Position numbers and translations under genes: made by a program. Below are positions 8,251 through 16,074 of a stretch of 39,625 bases of DNA, in pieces. Origin of the DNA: CBDHDN01 sp965261585. GTDB taxonomy: Bacteria; Pseudomonadota; Alphaproteobacteria; UBA6615. Each line of letters opens with the position of its first letter. Positions within the stretch are counted from its first letter, which is position 1. A model generated the notes under the pieces. That model saw only the letters and a list, made by a program, of their open reading frames with translations, did not search any database and was not told where the DNA came from. Location of the stretch: the NCBI GenBank assembly GCA_965261585.1, contig CBDHDN010000057.1:1-39625 (forward strand), written 5' to 3'.

Positions 8251-9637
8251 GAGGTATAGCTGAATCTTGTGTACGGCGTTGGAAAGAGGGCGGCGTATCC
8301 TGGTGATTGTTGCAGTCACCACTTGACCTAAGCCAAGGAAGGATACGCCATGGAAGAGAATACCGTTGTTGCCTTTCGGAACCCATCGAATTTTCAGGAT
8401 GACCCGTTGACGGAAGTCCTACGAGCTGGGGCGCGTGAGTTGCTGGCTCAAGCCGTGGAAGCTGAAGTTGCCGAGTTTCTGGAAGGTCATGCGACGCTGG
8501 TTGATGACCGGGGCCGTCGCCGGATTGTACGCAATGGCCACTTGCCGGAACGGCTGATACAGACCGGGATCGGCCCGGTGGACGTGCGTCAGCCGCGTGT
8601 CCGGGATCGGAGAGCCGGCGAGGGTGCCGGCGCCATCCGGTTCACGTCGGCGATCCTGCCGCGCTATCTGCGCCGCACCAAGAGCCTGGAGGATTTGCTG
8701 CCGTGGCTATACTTGAGGGGCATCTCCAGCGGCGATTTCTCGGAAGCGTTGGCGGCGTTGCTGGGGGCACAGGCCCCGGGTCTGTCGGCCTCCACGATCG
8801 GGCGACTGAAGGAAGTTTGGCAAGACGAGATGGAGCGCTGGCAACGGCGTGATTTATCGGCCAAGCGCTACGTCTACTTCTGGGTCGACGGCATCTATTT
8901 TGGCGCCCGCCTGGAAGAGGAGAAGCAATGCATCCTGGTTATCATCGGCGCCACGGATCACGGAACCAAGGAGTTGATCGCCATCACCGACGGCTACCGC
9001 GAGAGCGAACAATCCTGGCGCGAGGTGCTGCTCGATCTCAAGCGGCGTGGTCTCGGCATCGGCCCGGAACTGGTGACCGGCGATGGCGCGCTCGGCTTCT
9101 GGAAGGCGCTCCGCCAAGTCTACGGGGCCGCCCGCGAGCAGCGCTGCTGGGTGCATAAGACGGGCAATATCTTGAACAAGCTACCCAAGGGTCGGCAGAA
9201 CAAGGCCAAGGGTCACTTGCAGGATATCTGGATGGCCGAAACCAGGAAGGACGCGGAGACCGCCTTCGACTTCTTCCTGGAAGCCTACGGACCGAAGTAC
9301 GAAAAGGCCACGGCCTGCCTGGCCAAGGACCGGGACGCCTTGCTGAGCTTCTACGACTTCCTCGCCGAGCATTGGAAGCATGTGCGGACGACGAACCCCA
9401 TCGAGAGCACCTTCGCCACGGTTCGCCTTCGCACCTATCGGACCAAGGGTTGCCTGTCACGCAAGACGGCGATGGCCATGGTCTTCAAGCTTTGCCAGGG
9501 GGCCAGCAAGAAATGGCGGAGGCTCAATGGATCAGATCAGTTCGCCGAGATCATTCGAGGCGTCAAATTCGTGAATGGAGAACGCCAGGATCGCGCCGCC
9601 GCATGACAAACCCATACACAACTTTTGACAATAGCTC
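8251..9637 (+). mobile_element. IS256 family insertion sequence, complete
   Basis: 1387 bp. The imperfect terminal inverted repeats are GAGGTATAGCTGAATCTTG at the left and, read from the other strand at the right, GAGCTATTGTCAAAAGTTG. A 9-bp target duplication TCACACAGA flanks it (8242-8250 and 9638-9646), as usual for IS256. The target was the start of an IS630 transposase gene. Confidence 0.92.
8350..9606 (+). CDS. IS256 family transposase, full length
   Basis: Mutator-type DDE transposase of 418 residues. Catalytic residues appear in YFWVDGIYFGAR (first Asp), LVTGDGALGFWKAL (second Asp) and TNPIESTFATVRLRT (Glu). QRCWVHKTGNILNKLP is the conserved Cys/His region of the insertion domain. 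The ATG at 8350 follows an AAGGAAGGA ribosome site. Ends and target duplication are intact, so this copy is the likely source of the truncated neighbour. Confidence 0.93.
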   Translation: MEENTVVAFRNPSNFQDDPLTEVLRAGARELLAQAVEAEVAEFLEGHATLVDDRGRRRIVRNGHLPERLIQTGIGPVDVRQPRVRDRRAGEGAGAIRFTSAILPRYLRRTKSLEDLLPWLYLRGISSGDFSEALAALLGAQAPGLSASTIGRLKEVWQDEMERWQRRDLSAKRYVYFWVDGIYFGARLEEEKQCILVIIGATDHGTKELIAITDGYRESEQSWREVLLDLKRRGLGIGPELVTGDGALGFWKALRQVYGAAREQRCWVHKTGNILNKLPKGRQNKAKGHLQDIWMAETRKDAETAFDFFLEAYGPKYEKATACLAKDRDALLSFYDFLAEHWKHVRTTNPIESTFATVRLRTYRTKGCLSRKTAMAMVFKLCQGASKKWRRLNGSDQFAEIIRGVKFVNGERQDRAAA

Positions 9638-9718
9638 TCACACAGACTTCCTGAGCCATGATCGCAGAATCGCACGATCACATGCCTTTGTGAATCCTAT
9701 GTCTGCGTCAGTGCACTA

Positions 9719-9982
9719 GGTTCCGTGTTCCTGGGCCCCGGCTCGAGGCCGGGGTGACGGCTTTGTTATCGAGTCTCTCAATGGTCGAGGTGGTCCGCAC
9801 AGGGCACTCGCGGCGATGTCCGCAGCATTGGTGAGATCCAAGCCGGACAGTAGTGGCTCAAGGCCGGGGTTTCGTTTCTTGTTTTTCGAGTGCTGCGATC
9901 GACGGATCGTTGCAGTCCCGGCCCGCTCAATGCCTGCGCCCACCCGCCTTTTTGTCCTCTGTGCCTCTGTGGTTCCACCCGC
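9719..9982. repeat. Intergenic stretch with palindromic repeats
   Basis: No gene seen. It contains a GC hairpin CCCCGGCTCGAGGCCGGGG (9736-9754) of the same kind found elsewhere in the window. It also has one copy of the CCTCTGTGCCTCTGTGG repeat (9956-9972) that recurs near 35665 and 35761. It separates the IS cluster from the CinA-like gene's 3' end. Confidence 0.6.
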
Positions 9983-10751
9983 TCAGCCGTCGCCCGCCTC
10001 CTCGACCGGCGTGCCGCCGAGCGCCTCGATCAGCGCCTTGAGGCGCGGCACGGCGGCGTCGAGGCGCGCCGGGTCGGCGCCGCGCATGACCAGGTTCGTG
10101 CCCGGCTTGCCCTCGGCGAAGAACGGATAGCTGCCGATGTCCAGGTCCGGAAAATCATCCTGCAGGGCGCCCAGGCCGGCGGCGATCGTGCCCTCGGGCA
10201 CGTGGCACGACACCGTGCGCGAGAGCATCGGCGTGCCGCTGTCGAGCTCGGGCAACAGCGCCTCGAGCATCGCCTGCATGACGCGCGGGATGCCGGCCAT
10301 GACGAACACGTTGTCGACGCGGAAGCCCGGGGCGACGCTGATCGAGTTGTCGATCAGGGTTGCGCCCTCGGGCGTCTCGGCCATTCTCAGCCGTGCCTCG
10401 GTGACCTCGGTGTTGGTGCGCGCGTAGTACGCGCGCAGCCGCGGCTCGGCCTCGGGATGGCGGATCAGCCGCCGGCCGAACGCCGCGGCCACCGCCGCCG
10501 CGGTGATGTCATCATGGGTCGGGCCGATGCCGCCGGTGGTGAAGACGTAGTCATAGGCGGCGCGGCATGCGTTGACGGCCTCGACGATCGCCTCGGTCAC
10601 GTCGGAGACGACGCGGGCCTCGCGTAGCTGGATGCCGTGCGCGTTCAGGCGCTTGGCCAGATGCGGCAGGTTGGCGTCGTGCGTGCGGCCCGACAGGATC
10701 TCGTTGCCGATGATGATCAGGGGCCGCGGTGACGCGGCGCGGTTCCGTCAT
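9983..10751 (-). CDS. CinA-like / molybdopterin-binding domain protein, frameshift near the N-terminus
   Basis: Molybdopterin-binding (MoaB/Mog fold, CinA N-terminal) domain protein of about 256 residues; some family members are nucleotide pyrophosphatases or competence/damage proteins, function here unproven. Motifs are IIIGNEILSGRTHDANLPHL, DYVFTTGGIGPTHDDITAAA and VFVMAGIPRVMQAMLE. The open frame is clean from the codon for VTEAIVEAVN (10600) downstream, but homology continues upstream to IIIGNEIL. The true ATG (10751, MTEPRRVTAA) joins this only if one base is removed from the GGGG run at 10720-10723. It starts 13 bp after the lipoprotein gene, so the two are probably co-transcribed. Confidence 0.8.
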
Positions 10752-10764
10752 GCCATCCGCGCCC

Positions 10765-11079
10765 CTAGGTGTCCTCGCCCTCGCGCACATAGCCGCGGCC
10801 GCGCATGCAGCGGTCGACCAGCCGGGTGAACTGGCGTTCGCGGCCGATCGTCTGCACGTCGCGCTTGAGCACCCGGGTCGCGGCCAGCGGGTCCGGGGCG
10901 CGCGCCGCGGCGATGTCCTGGTCGATGCGCTGGTCGCGGTCCGTCACCGTGCGCGCGGACACGCGGCATTGGCTCAAATCCGCCCGCACCTGTTCGTCGT
11001 CGGCGGTGGCCTTTGCCCAGCCGCCGGTGCCCGCGCAGGCGCTCAGCACCAGCACCCAAAGCATCGCCAATCGCTTCAT
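10765..11079 (-). CDS. Small putative lipoprotein
   Basis: 104 residues, unrecognised family. The N-terminus MKRLAMLWVLVLSACAGTGG is a short lipoprotein signal with lipobox LSAC (Cys at residue 15). The rest is hydrophilic with two further Cys (QCRVSA, DRCMRGRGY) that could form a disulphide in the periplasm. The end (RCMRGRGYVREGED) resembles small outer-membrane-anchored proteins of alphaproteobacteria, but no function can be given. It lies immediately upstream of the CinA-like gene with a 13-bp gap. Confidence 0.7.
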   Translation of the reverse strand: MKRLAMLWVLVLSACAGTGGWAKATADDEQVRADLSQCRVSARTVTDRDQRIDQDIAAARAPDPLAATRVLKRDVQTIGRERQFTRLVDRCMRGRGYVREGEDT

Positions 11080-11291
11080 CGCTGCATCCGTACCACGGCG
11101 GACCCCCGGGCAAGCCCTATCACGCCCCTGCGCGATCAGTCAAAAGCACTGCCGCGTGGCCGGCTGAAAATACTCCGGGGTGTCGCGCCGATGTCGGATC
11201 TGGAGCCAAACACTAGGCGCAAATCCACGCATTTGGGCACTTGGCGGTTGAGAGCGGCGCGGACGCCTCTCCGGGGATTGCCGGCTAGAGC
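11080..11291. other. Intergenic region upstream of the lipoprotein gene
   Basis: These 212 bp separate the lipoprotein start from the left end of an IS1202-type element and should hold the lipoprotein/CinA promoter. I see no clear promoter boxes, hairpins or RNA gene. Confidence 0.3.
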
Positions 11292-12696
11292 TGTCGAGAA
11301 CATTCTGAGTTGACCGGTTTATGTACCATATGAGTTGACCGCTTCTGTTGCGGTTTTCTGGCCCTGTGGGGAAGTGGTCGGTCGCGGAGCGGCTGTCCAC
11401 TTGTCCACAGGGCGCCGGTCGGTTGCGTCGAAGCGGGTCACGCGGCCTCGCGGGTTTGGCTGTCGATCGGTTGGCCATCGGCGTGGTATCGCGCCAGACA
11501 TCGCGGTCCATGGAAGACGGCCATTGTGCCGTCGGGGTATTCGTGGACGCGGACCCTGGCCTTGACGTAATGGCGGCGGTGGCGGCCGGCGGGGATCTGA
11601 AGTGCCAGGCGCTTGTAGCGCACCGTGTTGTCGTTTGAGACGGTGCGTTCCTCGTGGATGCACAGGATGTCGTCGAGCGCGCCGGTGAAGGGGACGAAGG
11701 CGGTGCCCTGGTCCTCGGCCGGGGTCGCGAAGCGGGCGTTGTGTTGTGGCAGGAAGACCTCCTTGAGGAAGCGGTTGGCCTCGACCATGTCGGTGATGCC
11801 GGCGAGCCTGAGTTCCTGGGGCAGGCGCTTCTGCAAGGTGCCGAACATGCGCTCCGAGCGCCCCCTTGCCTCGGGCGAGTAGGCCGGGATCAACTCGATG
11901 CCGAGCTGCGCCAGGGCGCGGCCGACCTGGGTCGGGGTGTCCTTGTCCACCTTGCTGCCGGCCTCGGGCGTGTTCCAGTAGTGGCTGGCGCGGTCGGCGT
12001 AGAGCGAGCAGAACAGGCCCTTGGCCCGGATCGCCTCGGACACCCCCTGGAAGCTCGACATGGTGCCCTCTTCGGCGACGAAGAAGGCCGAGTAGATATC
12101 GCTGGTCGCATCGTCCATGGTGACGATCAGGTCCCACCATCGACCGGGGACCCACTCGTGGCTCGAGCCGTCCTGGTGCAACATCATGCCGGGCAGGGCA
12201 CGGCGCGGCCGCTTGCGCCGGTGCGCCCCACGCCTGGGCGCCGCGCGCCTGCGCCCATGGGCTTGCAAGCTCAGCCGCAGCCAGTTGTAGCTGCGCTTGA
12301 AGCCGTGATCGGCCACCAGCTTCTCGTGGAAGTGCTTGGCCGTGAAGTCCCAGTAGCGGGTGTCGAACAACTCCAGCACCCGCGCCACCTCGTCCACCGG
12401 CGCGCGCCGCGCCGAGAGGCGGCCCAGGCGGCGGTCGTAGAGACCGTCGGCTCCCTCCGCCTCGTAGCGGTCGCGCCAGCGCCGGAAGGTGCGCTCCGAG
12501 ACACCCAGAACCTCCGCCGCCTCCGCCTGGCTCAAGCCACCCCGATGGGTGCGCCCGTAAACCTCCTCGAACTTCATCAATCTCAGTCCCTGTACCTGCT
12601 CCGTCCGACGCATCGCCTCCCTCCATGGCTTGGAGGCGTTCTAAAACTGGACAGATCATCTGGTACATAAACCGGACATATCGCGTGTTACCGACA
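11292..12696 (-). mobile_element. IS1202/ISNCY-type insertion sequence (copy 1)
   Basis: About 1405 bp. The left end reads TGTCGAGAACATTCTGAG and the complement of the right end TGTCGGTAACACGCGATA, each followed by an inner inverted repeat, CCGGTTTATGTACCA (11315-11329; complement at 12659-12673). The same two-part end design is seen in the element at 32390-33791. No flanking duplication is evident, unlike that copy. It sits between the lipoprotein operon and the thiamin operon promoter. Confidence 0.65.
11438..12613 (-). CDS. ISNCY (IS1202-like) family transposase, full length
   Basis: 391-residue integrase-core transposase. The N-terminal helix-turn-helix covers about residues 14-50 (GGLSQAEAAEVLGVSERTFRRW). 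The rve catalytic core follows, with MMLHQDGSSHEWVPG (Asp), LYADRASHYWNTPEAG (Asp) and YSPEARGRSERMFGTLQ (Glu). The C-terminal beta domain contains RVHEYPDGTMAVFHGP. The ATG at 12613 is preceded by GGAGGGAGG. The frame is uninterrupted, in contrast to the related copy near 32.5-33.7 kb. Confidence 0.88.
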   Translation of the reverse strand: MRRTEQVQGLRLMKFEEVYGRTHRGGLSQAEAAEVLGVSERTFRRWRDRYEAEGADGLYDRRLGRLSARRAPVDEVARVLELFDTRYWDFTAKHFHEKLVADHGFKRSYNWLRLSLQAHGRRRAAPRRGAHRRKRPRRALPGMMLHQDGSSHEWVPGRWWDLIVTMDDATSDIYSAFFVAEEGTMSSFQGVSEAIRAKGLFCSLYADRASHYWNTPEAGSKVDKDTPTQVGRALAQLGIELIPAYSPEARGRSERMFGTLQKRLPQELRLAGITDMVEANRFLKEVFLPQHNARFATPAEDQGTAFVPFTGALDDILCIHEERTVSNDNTVRYKRLALQIPAGRHRRHYVKARVRVHEYPDGTMAVFHGPRCLARYHADGQPIDSQTREAA

Positions 12697-12713
12697 TTGC
12701 AGAGGCCTTCGGC

Positions 12714-12743
12714 TTGACTCCGCCCCGGGGCGGCTTACATAGT
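12714..12743 (+). promoter_or_regulatory. Candidate sigma-70 promoter of the thiamin-precursor operon
   Basis: TTGACT (12714-12719) and CATAGT (12738-12743) are spaced by 18 bp. Transcription would start near 12750, at the first base-paired strand of the TPP riboswitch. Inferred from position and consensus. Confidence 0.45.
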
Positions 12744-12745
12744 TG

Positions 12746-12845
12746 CCGGCACTCACCTGGGGGAGCCGTGACGGCTGAGAGGTCCCGCGACGGGACGACC
12801 CCTCGAACCTGATCCGGGTAACGCCGGCGTAGGGAGCGTGAGGAT
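12746..12845 (+). promoter_or_regulatory. TPP (thi-box) riboswitch
   Basis: The conserved TPP aptamer elements are all visible: GGGGGAGCC (12760-12768), GGCTGAGA (12773-12780), CCCTCGAACCTGATC (12800-12814) and the 3' element GCCGGCGTAGGGAG (12823-12836). Closing helix P1 can pair CTCAC (12752-12756) with GTGAG (12838-12842), ending only 3 nt before the ATG at 12846. The purine-rich AGGGAG (12831-12836) is probably the ribosome site, so ligand binding would hide it. It controls the thiZXY operon. Confidence 0.95.
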
Positions 12846-13634
12846 ATGACAGCGCCCGATCCGTCCAGCCACCGCCTGTCCGTCATCGACCCGGCCGCGC
12901 CGCTGGCCGTGACGGTCACCGGCGCACAGGTGACATTCGACGGCACGGCGCTGTTCGCGGCGCTCGACCTGAACCTCGCCGGCGGCGCCTGGACCTGCAT
13001 GCTGGGGCCGAGCGGCGTCGGCAAGTCGACCCTGCTGAAACTGCTCGCGGGCCTCGTGCCGGTGGCGGCGGGCACGCGGATCCGTGCTTCCGACGGCGCG
13101 CCCCTCGCCGGACGCATCGCCTACATGGCGCAGCAGGACTTGTTGCTGCCGTGGCTCGGCGCGCGGGCCAACGTCGCGCTCGGCGCGCGGCTGCGCGGCG
13201 AACGGGCGGACAGCGCGCGGGCCGAGGCCCTGCTTGAGCGCGTCGGCCTGGCCAACCGCGCCGACGCCCTGCCGGCGCAGCTGTCCGGCGGCGAGCGCCA
13301 ACGGGCCGCGCTGGCGCGAACGCTGATGGAGGACCGGCCGGTCGTGCTGATGGACGAGCCGTTCTCGGCCCTCGACGCGATCACCCGGGCGCAGCTGCAG
13401 GAGCTGGCGGCCGAGCTGCTGCGCGGCCGCACCGTGCTGCTGATCACCCATGACCCGCTGGAGGCGCTGCGCCTCGGCCAGGACATACACGTGCTGGCCG
13501 GCCGGCCGGCGCGCCTGGGCAGCCCGCTGCGGCCGGCCGGCGAGACGCCGCGCGACATCGTCGATCCGGACGTCGTCCGCCTGCATGGCCAGCTGATGGG
13601 CCGGCTGCGCAGCGCCGTGGGCCTGGCGGCATGA
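12846..13634 (+). CDS. thiZ: ABC transporter ATP-binding protein, thiamin pyrimidine precursor import
   Basis: ATPase of an importer, 262 residues. Walker A is GPSGVGKSTLLKLL, the Q-loop YMAQQDLLLPWL, the ABC signature LSGGERQRAALART, Walker B VVLMDEPFSALD and the switch histidine LLITHDPLEAL. The TPP riboswitch directly upstream and the NMT1-type binding protein downstream point to the ThiXYZ system, which takes up formylaminopyrimidine-type thiamin precursors. Its end overlaps the permease start (ATGA). Symbol assigned by context; nitrate/taurine-type ATPases look similar. Confidence 0.88.
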   Translation: MTAPDPSSHRLSVIDPAAPLAVTVTGAQVTFDGTALFAALDLNLAGGAWTCMLGPSGVGKSTLLKLLAGLVPVAAGTRIRASDGAPLAGRIAYMAQQDLLLPWLGARANVALGARLRGERADSARAEALLERVGLANRADALPAQLSGGERQRAALARTLMEDRPVVLMDEPFSALDAITRAQLQELAAELLRGRTVLLITHDPLEALRLGQDIHVLAGRPARLGSPLRPAGETPRDIVDPDVVRLHGQLMGRLRSAVGLAA

Positions 13635-14392
13635 GGATTGCGCGCCCGCTCATCATCTTCGCCGGCCTGCTCGTCGCCTGGCAGGCCTTCGTCTGGCTGA
13701 CCGGGGTACCGCGCTTCATCCTGCCCGGGCCCGGCGCGGTGCTGGCGATCTTTGTCGACCGGTTCGACGTCATTGCCGGGCACGCGGCGGTGACGCTGGC
13801 GGAGATCCTGATCGGCCTTGCGCTGGGGACGCTGCTCGGCGGGACCAGCGCGCTGGTCATGGCCTACTTCCGATCGGCGCGCCCCTGGCTGATGCCGGTG
13901 CTGGTGGTGAGCCAAGCCGTGCCGGTGTTCGCGTTGGCGCCCGTGCTGGTCTTGTGGTTCGGCTATGGTATGGCGCCCAAGGTGGCGATGGCGACGCTGA
14001 TCATCTACTTCCCGGTCACGGCGGCGTTCTACGACGGCTTGCGCCGGACCGAGCCCGGCTGGCTCGACCTGGCGCGGACGATGGGCGCATCGAAATGGCG
14101 GATGCTGCGCCATGTGCGGCTGCCGGCCGCCCTGCCCGCGTTCGCCTCGGGCCTGCGGGTCGCCGCGGCGGTGGCGCCGATCGGCGCCGTCGTCGGCGAG
14201 TGGGTCGGCGCCTCGGCCGGGCTCGGCTACTACATGCTGCTGATGAACGGCCGGGTGCAGACCGCCGCCATGTTCGCGGCGCTGTTCGCGCTGGCGCTGA
14301 TCGCCGTCTGTGTCTACTTCACGATCGACGCCGGCCTGCGCCGGATCCTCGCCTGGCAGCCGGACACCGACCCCGGTAAGACAATGGAGTGA
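13631..14392 (+). CDS. thiX: ABC transporter permease, thiamin pyrimidine precursor import
   Basis: Inner-membrane permease of the BPD type, 253 residues with about six hydrophobic segments. The EAA loop, which contacts the ATPase, is seen as LARTMGASKWRMLRHVRLPAALP. VGEWVGASAGLGYYMLLMNG is typical of SsuC/ThiX-like permeases. The start overlaps the ATPase stop by 4 bp and its stop overlaps the binding-protein region, so the genes are translationally coupled. Confidence 0.88.
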   Translation: MRIARPLIIFAGLLVAWQAFVWLTGVPRFILPGPGAVLAIFVDRFDVIAGHAAVTLAEILIGLALGTLLGGTSALVMAYFRSARPWLMPVLVVSQAVPVFALAPVLVLWFGYGMAPKVAMATLIIYFPVTAAFYDGLRRTEPGWLDLARTMGASKWRMLRHVRLPAALPAFASGLRVAAAVAPIGAVVGEWVGASAGLGYYMLLMNGRVQTAAMFAALFALALIAVCVYFTIDAGLRRILAWQPDTDPGKTME

Positions 14393-14397
14393 CCCTC

Positions 14398-15378
14398 ATG
14401 GCTCGGCTGACCTGTGTCCTGAGAAGCGGCCTGGCCGCAGCCGTCGTCGCGGTTTCGCTGACGGCCACCGTGCCCGCGGCGGCAGCCGAAAAGCTGACCG
14501 TGATGCTGGATTGGTTCGTCAATCCCGACCACGGGCCGCTGTACGTCGCGCTCGAGCGCGGTTACTTCGCCGAGCGCGGCCTGGAGGTCGAGCTGATCGC
14601 CCCGGCCGACCCCAACGATCCGCCGAAGCTGGTCGCCGCCGGCAAGGCCGACATTGCCGTCTCCTATCAGCCGCAGCTGCACCTGCAGGTCGCAGCCGGG
14701 TTGCCGCTGGTCCGCATCGGCACCCTGGTGGCGACGCCGCTCAATTCCGTCGTCGTGCTCGCCGATAGCGACATCACCTCGCTCGCTGATTTGGCCGGCC
14801 GCAAGGTCGGCTTCTCCGTCGGCGGCTTCGAGGACGCGCTGCTGGGCGCGATGCTGGCCGAGCATGGGCTGACGCTCGACGATATCGAGCTGATCAACGT
14901 CAATTTCTCGTTGTCGCCGGCGCTGATGGCGGGCCGTGTCGACGCCGTGATCGGCGCCTTTCGCAACTTCGAGCTCAACCAGATGGACCTGGAAGGCCGG
15001 CCCGGCCGCGCCTTCTTCGTCGAGGAGGAAGGTGTCCCCGCCTATGACGAGCTGATCCTGGTCGCCAACGCGGCGCAACTCGACGACCCGCGGCTGACGG
15101 CGTTCCTCGGCGCGCTGGAGGCCGGCGTCCAGTACCTGGTGAACCACCCGGACGAAAGCTGGCAACTGTTCATCAAGGGCCGCGACGACCTCGACGACGA
15201 GCTCAACCGGCGCGCCTGGCGCGACACGCTGCCCCGGTTCGCGCTCAGGCCCGCGGCCCTGGACCAGGGGCGCTATGCCCGCTTCGCCGCGTTCCTCAAG
15301 GACCACGGCCTGATCGAGACGGTGCCGGCGGTCGACACCTATGCGCGCGAGCTTGGCCCCAGGGACCACAGCAAGTGA
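14398..15378 (+). CDS. thiY: NMT1/THI5-like substrate-binding protein, thiamin pyrimidine precursor
   Basis: Periplasmic binding protein, 326 residues. The signal peptide ends near VPAAAAEKLTVML. The NMT1 (THI5-like) domain is recognisable from LDWFVNPDHGPLYVALERGY, LEVELIAPADPNDPPKLVAAGKADIAVSY and SDITSLADLAGRKVGFSVGG. I chose the ATG at 14398, with GGAG 8 nt upstream, over the in-frame GTG at 14389, which overlaps the thiX stop. Family knowledge: such proteins bind formylaminopyrimidine or HMP-like thiamin precursors. Its stop overlaps the GTG of the peroxiredoxin gene. Confidence 0.88.
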   Translation: MARLTCVLRSGLAAAVVAVSLTATVPAAAAEKLTVMLDWFVNPDHGPLYVALERGYFAERGLEVELIAPADPNDPPKLVAAGKADIAVSYQPQLHLQVAAGLPLVRIGTLVATPLNSVVVLADSDITSLADLAGRKVGFSVGGFEDALLGAMLAEHGLTLDDIELINVNFSLSPALMAGRVDAVIGAFRNFELNQMDLEGRPGRAFFVEEEGVPAYDELILVANAAQLDDPRLTAFLGALEAGVQYLVNHPDESWQLFIKGRDDLDDELNRRAWRDTLPRFALRPAALDQGRYARFAAFLKDHGLIETVPAVDTYARELGPRDHSK

Positions 15379-15944
15379 CGAGTGACCTGAACACGCTGCC
15401 GCCGGACCTGCCGGTCCCCGACGACGACGGTGCCTGCGACCATCTGCCCGGCCGCGGCCTGCCGGCGACCGCACTGCCGACGACTGCGGGCGGCGCCCTC
15501 GACCTGGCCGCGCTGACGGCGCCGCGCACGGTGATCTACTGCTATCCCCGGACGGGCGCGCCGGGCAAGCCGGTGCCCGACGGCTGGGACATGATCCCCG
15601 GTGCCCGCGGCTGCACGCCCCAGTCCTGCGCCTTCCGCGACCACCACGGGGAGCTCGCGGCGCTACAGGCCGAGGTGTTCGGCCTCAGCACCCAGACCAC
15701 GGACTATCAGCGCGAGATGGCGGTGCGCCTGCAACTGCCCTTCGCGGTGCTGAGCGACGCCGATTTCGCGCTCACCGACTCCCTGGCGCTGCCGACCTTC
15801 ACGTTCGACGGCACGCGCCTGCTCAAGCGCCTGACGCTGATCGTCCGCGGCGGCACGATCTAGCACGTCTTCTACCCCGTCTTCCCGCCGCACGAGAGCG
15901 CCGCGCAGGTGATCGCCTGGCTGCAGGACCATCCGCTGCCATGA
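15375..15944 (+). CDS. Peroxiredoxin (AhpC/TSA-redoxin family), interrupted by an in-frame amber codon
   Basis: Thioredoxin-fold peroxidase, fourth gene of the thi operon (its GTG overlaps the thiY TGA). VIYCYPRTGAPG, GCTPQSCAFRDHH (with the likely peroxidatic Cys) and QLPFAVLSDADFALTDSL are family features. The open frame stops at TAG (15861-15863) after LIVRGGTI. The same frame then continues as HVFYPVFPPHESAAQVIAWLQDHPLP to a TGA at 15942-15944. This is the conserved C-terminus, in which related proteins have Glu where the TAG lies, so a single GAG-to-TAG change explains it. The truncated form has 162 residues, the full one 189. Confidence 0.8.
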
Positions 15945-16074
15945 GTGTCGGTGCGGCACTGGGACCTCAGCGAACCACTGACTCAAACCGGTCATCTGGG
16001 AAAAGTGCGCGAGATTGATCTCCGTCGATAGGGTAAGCTTGCCGTACAAAGGCCCAAGTACGAGCAGAGATCAA
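15945..16074. other. Intergenic region before the GST gene
   Basis: 130 bp between the peroxiredoxin gene and the GST start. It is somewhat more AT-rich than its neighbours and probably contains the GST promoter. No hairpin terminator or clear promoter boxes seen. Confidence 0.3.

Larger units (their letters stand above)
8101..9659 (-). pseudogene. IS630 family transposase N-terminal fragment, interrupted by IS256
   Basis: On the minus strand, an ATG at 9659 begins MAQEVCV and, after removing the complete IS256 and one 9-bp duplication, reads on into IVGADDRVRLTAVVGDRS, RPLKHVQRARVVLHSAERLP. This is the typical N-terminus of one IS630 subgroup. After LPVL the frame slips by one base (VARRVGVT is visible in the next frame), and the gene is cut off at about 8101 by the truncated IS256. 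No catalytic domain survives. The outer TA-flanked inverted repeats belong to this element. Confidence 0.7.
7489..9716. mobile_element. Composite relic: IS630-type element invaded by IS256 copies
   Basis: The outer ends are inverted repeats, GTGCACTGACTCAGACA at 7489 and, on the other strand from 9716, GTGCACTGACGCAGACA, flanked by TA (7487-7488, 9717-9718). Inside, in order, lie a 92-bp IS256 internal fragment (7509-7600), a 5'-end IS256 fragment (7601-8100), the N-terminal part of an IS630 transposase gene on the minus strand (8101-8250), a complete IS256 (8251-9637), and the start of that same IS630 gene (9638-9659) with the right end. The order shows repeated insertion and deletion. Confidence 0.75.

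Noticed and set aside
9983..10627. Long plus-strand open frames opposite the CinA-like gene and opposite many minus-strand genes
   Set aside because: They are Arg/Ala-rich antisense shadows caused by high GC; the other strand carries recognisable motifs.
15861..15863. TAG decoded as a special amino acid (pyrrolysine-like recoding)
   Set aside because: TAG serves as an ordinary stop for other genes here (for example at 24129 and 38877), and the homologous residue is Glu, so a simple substitution or read error is more likely.
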